A stretch of 64,000 bases of DNA, from positions 124,001-188,000 of the forward strand of contig VXLL01000014.1 of NCBI GenBank assembly GCA_009841615.1, read 5' to 3'. Below are positions 17,298-26,763 of the stretch, in pieces. Origin of the DNA: Gammaproteobacteria bacterium. Lineage in GTDB: Bacteria > Pseudomonadota > Gammaproteobacteria > Pseudomonadales > Azotimanducaceae. Numbering within the stretch: position 1 is the stretch's first letter; each line of letters opens with the position of its first letter. The position numbers were made by a program, and so were the translations under genes. Under the pieces are notes generated by a model that did no database searches, had not been told where the DNA came from, and saw only the letters and a list, made by a program, of their open reading frames with translations.

Positions 17298-20200
17298 TTA
17301 GGTCACTTCAACGGCCGAGTTTCGGTTCTTTCTCCTGAACAAATCCGCGAACTTATCGAACGTAAGATATAAGCACGGTAAGATAAATAACGACCCTATC
17401 GTAGATGCTACAAGCCCTCCAATAATCGTAAGAGCCATGGGTTGGCGAAGTACCGCGCCCTCGCCACCACCAAAGAGAAGTGGGGTCAAGGCTAACGCGG
17501 TGGTCAATGTAGTCATAGTTATGGGGCGAAGACGAATGCCCGCTGCTTCAGACAATGCGGTGACTCGGTCTTTGCCTTCTTGCATTAACTGTTTCGCGGT
17601 GACGATCAATAGTACGGCATCATTAACCGCAACTCCTGAGAGCACGATGAGTCCCAACATTGACATTACGCCTAATGGATTCCCCAACGGTACAAGTGCG
17701 ACTGCGACACCTATTAGCGCGAGCGGGATCGCATACAGTACTGTTATTGGTTGCAAGAGAGATTCGAACGTACCCGCAAGAACCATTAGAACCAGTATGA
17801 AGGCGAGTATTGCAGCTAATTGCAATTCACTAAATGTCGTTGCTCTTTCCTGTTCTGCACCGCCCAGCTGCGCCGTCATCCCAAGTGTAAGTGGTTGTTG
17901 TTGCAAAATGCCGTCAACAGCAGCAATAGCTTGAGGCAGGGTATAGTCTTCATTAACTAATGCTGTGATCTGGGCCGTCAGTCGCTGATTTTTGCGCAAG
18001 ATTTCACGCGCCCCTGTGACCTCCTCAAACTCCGTGACTTCGCCGATGGTAACTTTGACGCCTGCAGAAGTAGTGAATGTCACATTTTTCAATTCTTCCC
18101 GCGTCGGCTTATCAATTTGGAGCATGATGGGGTACTCTTCGTCACCGACGGCAAGTTGCGTGATCTCCCGACCTTCAAGACTTGCTTGAATGACTTGCGC
18201 GACAGTATCCACGTTGATTTGCAATGCATCTGCCCTACTGCGATTCAACTTCACACGAAGTTCTGGCGGTCCGCCTTCGAAGCTTGAGCGAACGTTCCAA
18301 ATCTCGTCGAGTTCCAACATTTTGTTTTGCACGCTCTCGGTGACTTCGCGAATGTCGTATAGAGTACTACCAGCAATCTCCACCACTACGGGGGCACTAC
18401 CGCTGTCCAATACTTCACTGAGTGCTGAGCGATTCAGTTCCCACTCAACTTCCGCGTTTGGGATCTGATCTAGATCATCACGCAGCGCGTTCGCGAATGC
18501 GTTCGGTGGCGGACTTTCGTCCGTAATCCGTACGGTTAAGCGCGCAGTGTTTTCCTCAGCTGCTTCGCGCCGGATTGTTCGTTCATCATCGGGTAATCGT
18601 CCAATTTCGGCTAGAGTTGATGCTACGTATTCAGGAACTGATTCGCGGATTGACGACTCTAGCCCACTGATTACGTTCGTGGTCGCTTCAACGCGTTGGC
18701 CACTCTGACCGATGTATCGAATGGAAAATTGCTTCGGATCTGAAGGCGGAAGTAGCTCTGTCCCAAGCTTTAGTAACTGCCACACAGCACCTGCGACAAT
18801 ACCAGCACTCAACAGCACGATTAAGAATGGTACGCGGAGAAAACCACGAACGATTTTTTCGATGGCTCGACGTATTAGCGGAATTTTTTCGGGTATGACC
18901 TCCCCCTGCTGGTCAACCTTCGCTGGAGACAGAAACCAGCGACCTAGTGCAGGAATGAGAAAAATCGCGACCAACAACGATGCACCGAGCGAAATTACAA
19001 CAGTAAAAGCAATCCCGTCAATAAGTCGTGCCGCTAACCCCTGCACGAAAAACACGGGGATGAATACCACACAGGTTGTTAAGGTACTAGCCGTGATGGC
19101 GCCCGCAACCAATCCCGTTCCTTTTCTCGCCGCTTCGGATGGAGTGTCACCAAGTCGTATCCGTCGATACATGGACTCGACTACGACAATGGCGTTATCG
19201 ACGAGCATCCCTGCACCTAGAGCAAGTCCTCCCAAGGTAATAATGTTCAAGCTATGGTCCGAAAAGGACATACAGAAAATCGCTGCGAGGATGGATACCG
19301 GAACGGCAGCACTGACAATAAACGTTGCGCCTAGGGAGCGTAAGAACACAGCTAACACCACAATCGCTAAGGCAATGCCGAGGCCAGCTGCTAGTCTTAA
19401 GTCATCCAGAGCTTCTACAACTAGTGTTGCGTTGTCAGCAATTTCGTGGACTTCTACTCCTGGTAAGTCTTCGACTGCACCTGCAAGGGCTTCTTTTATC
19501 GTGTTAGAAACCGTTACCGTATTTGCCCCCGCTTCCTTGTAGACGGACAAACCTACACCTTCGCGACCGTTTACCAAGACCACATGGTCATGTTCTTGCG
19601 CACTTTCTACGACGTCAGCGACATCGCGCACTCGTATTGGGACGCGAGCACCGCCTACTTGCGGTTGTACGAACCGCACGACAACGTTTTCGATGTCGTT
19701 AATGTCCTCGTACCGAGTTCTACCACGGATGGTAAAGATTTGTCCCTGATCTTCTATCACACCGGGACTGAATTCTTGATTTTCCGCGTTGATTCGACCT
19801 TGGAGTTCGCCTAGGGTAATGCCGAATTCAGCAGCGCGAAATTCATCGAAGTGGACGGAAATTTCGCGCTTCCGTCCTCCAACAACCCGAACCTCCGCTA
19901 CACCGGGTAACGTCTCAAGGGCCGTAGCAACCTGGCGGCGCGCGATTTGCCGGAGTCCTATGAGGTCAGGATTACCCTCTTCCTTGGCGAGCATCCCCAA
20001 CGTTAGAATCGGCTCTTGACTCGGGTCAAATCTGCGGATGGTCACATAATCAATCTGCGGATCACCGCTTAGGCCACTAGTTGCACTGCCAATGTCGATT
20101 ACGGCGTTGTCAAGATCGGAATCCCAATCGAGGTGTACCGTAGCGACCAGTCGACCGGTGCGAGCAACTTGTTCGACGCTTCGCACGCCTGAAACAGACA

Positions 20201-20426
20201 AGACCAGATTTTCCAATCTCTCACCGTAGAGACGTTGCATTTCTTCGGGTGGCCGGTCGCCGGAGTTGACGGCGATGACGACGGACGGAGTTTTAATATC
20301 CGGCAGTAAATCAATGGGCAATTCACTTAGTGAAAAAATTCCTACTAGAGCAACTGCAATAGCGGTCGCACAAACCGCGATAGGCCGGCGTACAGCAACG
20401 CCAGCGCAGGACTCAAAGAAACTCAC
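17298..20426 (-). CDS. RND-family efflux pump inner-membrane subunit
   Basis: A 1042-residue resistance-nodulation-division permease with the duplicated layout of one helix, a large periplasmic loop and a block of helices, repeated. The proton-relay region of helix 4 reads GGLALGAGMLVDNAIVVVE. It keeps the first Asp of the AcrB Asp-Asp pair and has Asn at the second. The helix-10 counterpart reads GVAVNDAVLLI rather than the AcrB lysine segment. This pattern fits HAE-1-like pumps outside the AcrB/MexB group, and the substrate cannot be told. The gene overlaps the adaptor by four bases. No outer-membrane channel gene is adjacent, so a shared TolC is expected. A metal-type receptor follows, which may hint at metal or metallophore export. 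Confidence 0.9.
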   Translation of the reverse strand: MSFFESCAGVAVRRPIAVCATAIAVALVGIFSLSELPIDLLPDIKTPSVVIAVNSGDRPPEEMQRLYGERLENLVLSVSGVRSVEQVARTGRLVATVHLDWDSDLDNAVIDIGSATSGLSGDPQIDYVTIRRFDPSQEPILTLGMLAKEEGNPDLIGLRQIARRQVATALETLPGVAEVRVVGGRKREISVHFDEFRAAEFGITLGELQGRINAENQEFSPGVIEDQGQIFTIRGRTRYEDINDIENVVVRFVQPQVGGARVPIRVRDVADVVESAQEHDHVVLVNGREGVGLSVYKEAGANTVTVSNTIKEALAGAVEDLPGVEVHEIADNATLVVEALDDLRLAAGLGIALAIVVLAVFLRSLGATFIVSAAVPVSILAAIFCMSFSDHSLNIITLGGLALGAGMLVDNAIVVVESMYRRIRLGDTPSEAARKGTGLVAGAITASTLTTCVVFIPVFFVQGLAARLIDGIAFTVVISLGASLLVAIFLIPALGRWFLSPAKVDQQGEVIPEKIPLIRRAIEKIVRGFLRVPFLIVLLSAGIVAGAVWQLLKLGTELLPPSDPKQFSIRYIGQSGQRVEATTNVISGLESSIRESVPEYVASTLAEIGRLPDDERTIRREAAEENTARLTVRITDESPPPNAFANALRDDLDQIPNAEVEWELNRSALSEVLDSGSAPVVVEIAGSTLYDIREVTESVQNKMLELDEIWNVRSSFEGGPPELRVKLNRSRADALQINVDTVAQVIQASLEGREITQLAVGDEEYPIMLQIDKPTREELKNVTFTTSAGVKVTIGEVTEFEEVTGAREILRKNQRLTAQITALVNEDYTLPQAIAAVDGILQQQPLTLGMTAQLGGAEQERATTFSELQLAAILAFILVLMVLAGTFESLLQPITVLYAIPLALIGVAVALVPLGNPLGVMSMLGLIVLSGVAVNDAVLLIVTAKQLMQEGKDRVTALSEAAGIRLRPITMTTLTTALALTPLLFGGGEGAVLRQPMALTIIGGLVASTIGSLFILPCLYLTFDKFADLFRRKNRNSAVEVT

Positions 20427-21610
20427 AGTTCGCGAACGACGTTAACCATTTGATTGGGATATAAATGTTCGATTCCACCAAACACGACGCGCTCACCTGG
20501 CTCGACACCTTCCAATATTTCTACGTTATCGTCGTCCTGTAAGCCTAAACGCACTCGTCGTTCTTGTACGCGTTGTCCTTCAACGACATAAACTACATCG
20601 TGATTGTTGTGGTTCTTCTTGACCGAGTCAAGGGACACGTACGGTACTTGCAGTCGCTGCTCAATAATAATCTCGACTTCTACGTAGCTACGAGGCTGTA
20701 GCTCTAATTCTTCATTTGGAACTACCACGACGATTGGATATGTGCTGGATTGTTCATCAACCAAGGGTAGAATTCTTTCAAGAATTCCCTCGTACGTCTC
20801 ATCTTCATAGGCGGTGGACGGTCGTATTCGAACTGGGTCTCCTATCTCAATTTTTTTTCGTTCTGTCGATACCAGACCGATGTTAGCCTCTAAGCTGCGA
20901 AGATCGGCAATTTGTGCAATTAATTGACCGCTACCGATGAGGGATTCGTCCGCTAACAAGATATTTTCTTGGTCGCGTGCTAATTTCAGAATCACACCGT
21001 CCATCGGTGCAAAAACCACCGTATTTTGTTCGTCTAACAATGCGCGGCGGTATGCTGTCTCAGCATTAGTAAAGGTCTGTCTTGTTCGCTCAAAGACGCT
21101 TTCCGTGATGATGCCTTTCTCGTACAATGCGACTTGGCGGTTGTACTCCCTTTCGGCGATTTCAAATTCTTGCCTCTTGGCGGGTAAATTGAGATTGAGT
21201 TCAGCTTCTTCTCCTGAAATGCGTGCGAGGACATCGCCCCTTTTGACGTGGTGTCCTTCGTAAAAACGTTCGCCGTTCTCGTCGCGTTCATAGTACAGTC
21301 GACCGAGGATCTGTGCGGTGACTGTAGCACTCTCGCGCGGTTGTAGCTTACCCGAAGACACTACAACGTTTTCGATATCTCCGATTCTAACAGCTTGCAC
21401 TTGCACGGGAGTCCGTACATCGACATCAAAGTTTGGCTGAGAACCTCCTCGATCACAACTGGCAAGGCCGAACAAGACAAAGCAGAATACAGCGAACAGT
21501 GGCAAGTGCAATAAAAATCGAATGGAGTTCCAAACTCTCCTGAGACGTTGGTGTCGGTACACGACCGTTCGATTCGTTAGATGTTCCATAGTAGTGAAAT
21601 TTGTAGTCAT
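20423..21610 (-). CDS. RND periplasmic adaptor (membrane fusion lipoprotein)
   Basis: A 395-residue HlyD/AcrA-type adaptor that links the RND permease to an outer-membrane channel. An N-terminal hydrophobic segment ends in the lipobox LASC with Cys52, so it is probably a lipoprotein; the long cytoplasmic lead suggests a later start (for example M8) may be used. The order is barrel-sandwich/lipoyl half (GKLQPRESATVTAQILGRL), an alpha-helical hairpin (EFEIAEREYNRQVALYEKG), the second lipoyl half (VFAPMDGVILKL), then beta-barrel and membrane-proximal domains (VEILEGVEPGERVV). It is the first gene of the adaptor-pump pair, overlapping the pump by four bases. Confidence 0.9.
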   Translation of the reverse strand: MTTNFTTMEHLTNRTVVYRHQRLRRVWNSIRFLLHLPLFAVFCFVLFGLASCDRGGSQPNFDVDVRTPVQVQAVRIGDIENVVVSSGKLQPRESATVTAQILGRLYYERDENGERFYEGHHVKRGDVLARISGEEAELNLNLPAKRQEFEIAEREYNRQVALYEKGIITESVFERTRQTFTNAETAYRRALLDEQNTVVFAPMDGVILKLARDQENILLADESLIGSGQLIAQIADLRSLEANIGLVSTERKKIEIGDPVRIRPSTAYEDETYEGILERILPLVDEQSSTYPIVVVVPNEELELQPRSYVEVEIIIEQRLQVPYVSLDSVKKNHNNHDVVYVVEGQRVQERRVRLGLQDDDNVEILEGVEPGERVVFGGIEHLYPNQMVNVVREL

Positions 21611-22014
21611 AAGGCAAAAAAACTGTTTGTGAGTATTAAGATACCGTTTGTCTTAAGGAAGTCACGAGAAAATGATTTTGACGGAAAGAGAAGTCGCTTG
21701 GCCAATGGACCGTTTCGCTCCCATTGCTCTTTTGGGTACTACGCGAGCAAAGGGCAGAACGTCCGAAATGTTCAAGAATTTTACACAGTGTAGACATGTC
21801 AGAATAGCGAGTCATACAAGGAGAAAATTGTGAGCTAGATTCCATGATTTATGTCATTGTGAATATTCGAATTCTCGATGCTCGCAATCTTCAGACCATC
21901 TAGTAAGCAAAAAGCGTTCCCATCAACGAAAAGTAACACCCTTCGACAGTTAATAAGAGGAAGAATCGATAAAAGAATGATCAAGAACGCGCGGCGGACA
22001 TGGGAACAGACCGT
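21611..22014. other. Intergenic region, no gene seen
   Basis: About 400 bases between the start of the RND adaptor and the end of the first ABC-2 permease. Open frames of 60-70 codons exist on both strands but have neither a ribosome-binding site nor a recognisable product. The promoter of the adaptor-pump operon should lie near its left edge. A short TAAGA..TCTTA inverted repeat occurs near 21636. Confidence 0.5.
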
Positions 22015-25000
22015 TTAGTCTGAGTTTCCATCTCCCACGTATTTCCATTTGATCGCATCTGCGAAGGTGTCTTGAATAGAGTTCTTGTTCGAAATTTTGA
22101 CAGCGACATTGGGATGTTCTACATCAAAGGAACCGAGTGTGATCCAGTAAGACGGATCAACTAAGTCTTTAGTGCGGAAAAAATAGTCCCAAATCAAGCC
22201 ATCAGTCACCTTTCTAGTTTTAAAGCGTTCTTCCCAGTAACCAACCTCTACCTCGTCCCTGAGTATCAATGGATCTATTTCGAAAGGAATTTCTTGGTCG
22301 TCAATCTGAACAACTAATGCAAGAGTTGGTTTGGTTGGAGCATCCGATGGTTCTCCGTTATTGGTATCTCTGTTCTTCTTGCCTTCGACGATTTCCTCAA
22401 GAATCTGTTCCAACAAAATTCGGCCTGGAATACTGAACTCGAGTGCCCACTGTCCACCCTTCGGCAATTCTGCCACGAATTCAGCATCGAAACGACCTTC
22501 TTTAGACACTTCCCTCTGCACACTAGGGACTCGAGTAAAAGTACTTCGATACCGACCAAAGCCTGAACCTTGGAAACGCGTCCATTGCCTGCTAGGATTC
22601 CATCGATCGTATACCGGTAATCCTCGGTCTAACTCTTTGCGGTCCCCGCTAAATGATCTTCCCATTTCCACTAGAAAGCCTGGTATGAACCATGGCACTT
22701 GCCACTCTTGAGGTATCCCTGACAGAGAGAAGCCTTCATCTAGATCGTCAACGATCAATTCATCTGGTCGATTGGGATCCCATTGAGTCCTAGCTGTCGT
22801 GGGACGGGAGCTAGCAGAAATTATCTCAGTGTCATCGATAACGGGAATCTTCAGTTCGATCAGTTCTCGGTTCAAAGATATCGGCGCTTCAATAATCACC
22901 CTCGTCGGTTTAAGATCGCTCTTGATGGCGAACCTATAAGAACTATTTGGTTCGACTAGCAAAGGATCTAAACTATTTCGAGAAACGTCTTCCTCGTCGG
23001 AACCGAATCCTTGTTCCTCATCCCAATGAACTGTTACAACCCCCGGTCCCGATCCTTCATTTCGAAGGTCAAAAACTGTTTGGAAAATTTGCGCTGAAGG
23101 ATCTTCTAGTGTTACCTTTTCAATAATTGGATCCGAGACTACATATGCTGGAAGGTTGTTGGAAGTCAAGAAGTTTTGAGTGATTTCGTCAAATCTTGGT
23201 TCATGCTGAATCGCGACCTCTCGAAACTCTTCATAGGAAAAATTTTGACCGCGAAAATTTTGCAGTACATCTTGAAGAATATTGCCCAATGCAGCCTCGT
23301 CCACCCACTCCTTCAACGCCTCGATTACGTAGGTATTCCTGAGTAAGACCGCATGATAAGACTGGATCGGTTCGTCTTGGAAATTTAGTTCAGCTAATGC
23401 TCGCTCTTCAATCATGCTCCAGACACTTGAACTGTGGGTGTGGCTGGCTCTCATAATCATGCTTCCACTGCCGAAGGGTCGAGCTTGTCTACCACCACTT
23501 CCGATACTGACTTGTACAGAATTACCTGCGTTAGCTTCAGCCACACCAATTTGTGTCAATCCCATTGGACTTAGTGCAGTATTCGTTGAAAAGTACGGAA
23601 GTCTTTCTACGATTAGATCTCCGATTAAGTCTTCAATAAAAATTTGTAGTGCGATTGCGCTTTGACCAGAAGGAGAAGTCTGGTAAGATACGAAATTACG
23701 CGCGATCCCGTTGAGTAGATTACCGCTCTGAAAGTCGTTGTCGACATAGTTGAGTAATTCTCGGAACGATTGCTTTCCTTCCTGATTTTTTAACTTCACA
23801 TCAAACCGCGATGTTGGGATTCCGGTCTCTCGAACCATGACGACGCCTGGTCCGTACAAGCTAGAGCGCATACTCCACCCCCCACCAAGCACTCTTAAAT
23901 GTGATGGTACTTCCACGAGCGTGAGAGCTTCGTACGGATATTTCAATCCGTATTTCTCTGCAACCGTAAGGCGTGCAGAAATCCATTCCTGTAATTCCGG
24001 AACAAGCGGTGCCATAGCGTCAAAACTCTTTCGATGTTTAGCACTATACAGTAGTTCGAACTCTATGTCCTTAACTGTCATCGCAACACGTTTAAATTTC
24101 GACGCGACAAGCACGACATCAACAACAGGGTTATCTGGTCTAAACCGAAATGTACTCCGACCTTTGCTGTTAGTTTGGAGCTCACGCTTGCCTGGTCCAG
24201 CTACTATCCAGTTCTTCGGAACCGTCACCGACAAGTCAACCAAGAAGTGATCTTTTGGATAGCTTTGTGGGTCATCGTGCCCTACGGCGACACCAGCTGT
24301 AGGATACCAAGAAACTCCAGGTAACAAGGCAACGTAGTCAGATTGAAAAACGTAGCTCTGATTACCCAGGAATCTTGCCATTGCCACGCTGATGTCCATC
24401 ACGCGTGCAGCACTTAGATCTATCCTAGCATCCAAATAAGCGAACTCTGGATCTGGTTTTCCTTCACACTCAATCACCAGAATCGAGGTGTCGGTACCAA
24501 AGTAATGTGCAGGTATTTTTAACAGTCCGTTGCGAAATGAATGGTCTTCAATTTCATTGGTGTCGAGAACTACCTTATTGATCTTATAGTCCGGATTGAG
24601 AGTAAACGTGACCTGATCGGTCGCGTTTTGCTGAGGAGGCAACAGAGTAAGAGTTAAATTTAGCTCAACCCGATTACCCGGTTTAATTACTACCTCTCCA
24701 GTGAGGCTCTTTACATCGGGGAAAGAGGTCGTATCTTGACTTTGATGAATTTGTAACCACGCTGTTTTCTCTTCGGATTCTTGTGATTGGGAAGAGAATA
24801 AACTCGTCACTAGCAAGATGCCAATACCAAAGGTAAATACACTCGCCGAAGCAAAGATCACTCTTCGGGACATTTGCCGAGGTAAGAGTGAGGCTGCACC
24901 CACTAACATACCTATAGAAAGTAGCATCCAGGCGACACGCTGAATCATGATCGTTGGGGTAGCAAACACAGGAGCGACATCAGATGGATAAACGATTTGA

Positions 25001-25647
25001 CTGGTGACAGCACCAGCAATTTCCATCTGACCCCAAGACAGTTGCGTAATCAACCAGAAGTTGAACACAAAGAACCCAAGAGCGGTGAGAGCAACGAGTA
25101 AACGGTTTCGAAGTACCACCGCAAGCAGCATGATTAATCCACCCCACCACGCCAATTGTGGTACTACGTCCCAAAACAAGAATGAAAGAACGCTCCAGAT
25201 TTCGATGGGTGCGCCAAAACTCCAACCAAAAATACCTGCAAGAATACCATGAAAAAGGACCAGGCCAATGAACAGTAGCAATGGAATGCAAAGCAGTATT
25301 AATATGCCAGCCAATCTTCCCACAACTAGTTCAAGATTTGAGACCGGTTTCGCATCGATGATTCCAGAAATGCGGTCCCTTACGTCGCGAGCGCGAATGT
25401 CGAATGCTAAGAAAATAATTCCGAGTGCAAAAATCCCGATAAATTGCGCAGCGCTTTCACCGACGATGAATCGAGGAATTTGTACCACTGGTCCATCGGT
25501 CGAATCTACCATGTGCTCCCCGCACACGACAAGGTACCCCGTGGCGGCAATCAAAAATGCTAGGACCATTACCACCCACGTACGAACCAAACGACTACAT
25601 GATCGCATCTCGCACAGAGCGACAGCCGAAAGAGTTTGTAAGTTCAT
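22015..25647 (-). CDS. ABC-2 permease fused to an M1-aminopeptidase-like domain (zinc motif lost), copy 1
   Basis: A 1210-residue protein. Residues ~1-285 form an ABC-2-type membrane domain with about eight spans, including the FDIRARDVRDRISGIIDAKP coupling loop. Residues ~300-760 form a large extracytoplasmic region similar to the peptidase half of ABC-permease/M1 fusions. The exopeptidase-like motif appears as GGGW (588-591), and the position expected for HEXXH reads RELLN (629-633). The two zinc histidines are therefore gone while the Glu remains. The C-terminal ~200 residues end in NKNSIQDTFADAIKW, resembling golvesin/xanthan-lyase-type beta domains. It is the last gene of the unit, 39 bases after the ATPase. 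It is related along its length to the protein at 26764-30276. Substrate unknown. Confidence 0.75.
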   Translation of the reverse strand: MNLQTLSAVALCEMRSCSRLVRTWVVMVLAFLIAATGYLVVCGEHMVDSTDGPVVQIPRFIVGESAAQFIGIFALGIIFLAFDIRARDVRDRISGIIDAKPVSNLELVVGRLAGILILLCIPLLLFIGLVLFHGILAGIFGWSFGAPIEIWSVLSFLFWDVVPQLAWWGGLIMLLAVVLRNRLLVALTALGFFVFNFWLITQLSWGQMEIAGAVTSQIVYPSDVAPVFATPTIMIQRVAWMLLSIGMLVGAASLLPRQMSRRVIFASASVFTFGIGILLVTSLFSSQSQESEEKTAWLQIHQSQDTTSFPDVKSLTGEVVIKPGNRVELNLTLTLLPPQQNATDQVTFTLNPDYKINKVVLDTNEIEDHSFRNGLLKIPAHYFGTDTSILVIECEGKPDPEFAYLDARIDLSAARVMDISVAMARFLGNQSYVFQSDYVALLPGVSWYPTAGVAVGHDDPQSYPKDHFLVDLSVTVPKNWIVAGPGKRELQTNSKGRSTFRFRPDNPVVDVVLVASKFKRVAMTVKDIEFELLYSAKHRKSFDAMAPLVPELQEWISARLTVAEKYGLKYPYEALTLVEVPSHLRVLGGGWSMRSSLYGPGVVMVRETGIPTSRFDVKLKNQEGKQSFRELLNYVDNDFQSGNLLNGIARNFVSYQTSPSGQSAIALQIFIEDLIGDLIVERLPYFSTNTALSPMGLTQIGVAEANAGNSVQVSIGSGGRQARPFGSGSMIMRASHTHSSSVWSMIEERALAELNFQDEPIQSYHAVLLRNTYVIEALKEWVDEAALGNILQDVLQNFRGQNFSYEEFREVAIQHEPRFDEITQNFLTSNNLPAYVVSDPIIEKVTLEDPSAQIFQTVFDLRNEGSGPGVVTVHWDEEQGFGSDEEDVSRNSLDPLLVEPNSSYRFAIKSDLKPTRVIIEAPISLNRELIELKIPVIDDTEIISASSRPTTARTQWDPNRPDELIVDDLDEGFSLSGIPQEWQVPWFIPGFLVEMGRSFSGDRKELDRGLPVYDRWNPSRQWTRFQGSGFGRYRSTFTRVPSVQREVSKEGRFDAEFVAELPKGGQWALEFSIPGRILLEQILEEIVEGKKNRDTNNGEPSDAPTKPTLALVVQIDDQEIPFEIDPLILRDEVEVGYWEERFKTRKVTDGLIWDYFFRTKDLVDPSYWITLGSFDVEHPNVAVKISNKNSIQDTFADAIKWKYVGDGNSD

Positions 25648-25686
25648 TACGAAACCTTAGAAACGAGAAGAGTGTTTATTTGACGT

Positions 25687-26682
25687 TTAGTCTTGCTGGG
25701 CTTTTCTTCTTCGTTTTTTCTTGGGTTCTTCAGCGACGGTCTCAGTTTGATCGGCTTGTTCAAGTTTTCCGCGTTTCGCCATAAACGCTAAATATGCTTC
25801 CTCCAACGTAGGTTCTGCTACCTTTGAAGCATCGGTACTAAACTCTTCTGCACTCTTACCAACTACGCGAAAGACTACGTTTGTACCATCATACGTTCGA
25901 GACACGATTTCGTGTTTCGATTCAATAGCAGTTGCACTTTCGGTGGGCACCTTTATCTCAAACACGCTTCCGACGGCGTTGTTGAGAAATTTAGTAGGGG
26001 CACCTTGAAACGCTAACGTACCATCGTCGATGATTGCAATTTGCGAACACCCGCTACCCAAATCTGCGACGATATGAGTAGAACAAAGAATGGTGCGTTC
26101 TCGACCCAAATTTGTCATAACTTGACGAAAACGCATTCGTTCCTCAGGATCGAGACCTACGGTCGGCTCGTCTACGACGAGAACTGGAGGGTTGTGAACC
26201 ATGGCTTGAGCAACGCCGAGACGACGTACCATACCTCCTGACAGTTTTTTAACTTTACGGTCCGCGACTTCGGCTAATCCAACTTCTTCCAAGACTTCGG
26301 CAACTCGCGCCCGGCGTTCTTTTTTGTTATTCATACCGGAAAGTGCGGCTAAGGTATCGACCACTTCTTCGACACGATGCAATCTCCACGCGCCAAACTC
26401 CTGTGGTAGATATCCAATACGTTGACGAACTTTATGGCATTCTTTGATCACGTCAAAACCGCACACTTTAGCACTACCTTCGGTTGGTTTGAGCAAGGTA
26501 CAGATGATGCGCATCAACGTACTCTTACCAGCACCGTTTGCGCCTAGTAAACCGAAGAATCCAGCACCCAGTGACAGATTAATGTCGGACAATACCGGCT
26601 GATCCTTTTTATAGCAGTGTGTTACCCCTTCAATGTCGATTGTAGGACCGTTTTCAGAATGGGGTTGAGCCGCGTCAGTCAT
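25687..26682 (-). CDS. ABC-2-type transporter ATP-binding protein
   Basis: A 331-residue nucleotide-binding subunit with Walker A GANGAGKST (near residue 48), a Q-loop in GYLPQEFG, signature LSGGMVRR, Walker B VLVVDEPTVGLDPEE and the switch His in STHIVAD. The C-terminal extension ends in a basic cluster, KKKRRRK. It sits between two paralogous permeases and is the only ATPase in the unit, so it most likely energises a heterodimer of both. The closest functional class is the CcmA/NatA-like ABC-2 family. The order is permease 2, ATPase, permease 1 in the direction of transcription. Confidence 0.93.
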   Translation of the reverse strand: MTDAAQPHSENGPTIDIEGVTHCYKKDQPVLSDINLSLGAGFFGLLGANGAGKSTLMRIICTLLKPTEGSAKVCGFDVIKECHKVRQRIGYLPQEFGAWRLHRVEEVVDTLAALSGMNNKKERRARVAEVLEEVGLAEVADRKVKKLSGGMVRRLGVAQAMVHNPPVLVVDEPTVGLDPEERMRFRQVMTNLGRERTILCSTHIVADLGSGCSQIAIIDDGTLAFQGAPTKFLNNAVGSVFEIKVPTESATAIESKHEIVSRTYDGTNVVFRVVGKSAEEFSTDASKVAEPTLEEAYLAFMAKRGKLEQADQTETVAEEPKKKRRRKAQQD

Positions 26683-26763
26683 TGGTTATAGCTCCTTTGA
26701 TGGTTTGAAAAATAATTGTAGTGAGAGGGCCAGTGTTCCTCTGGCATCTATGAGAATACTCTG

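Noticed and set aside
18712..19542. 276-codon frame on the plus strand inside the RND pump gene
   Set aside because: It lies opposite a well-supported RND permease, and its composition (Ser/Thr/Ala-rich) is that of an antisense shadow.
21581..21845. Overlapping 60-70-codon frames on both strands near 21.6-21.8 kb
   Set aside because: Neither has a credible start or any protein-like pattern.
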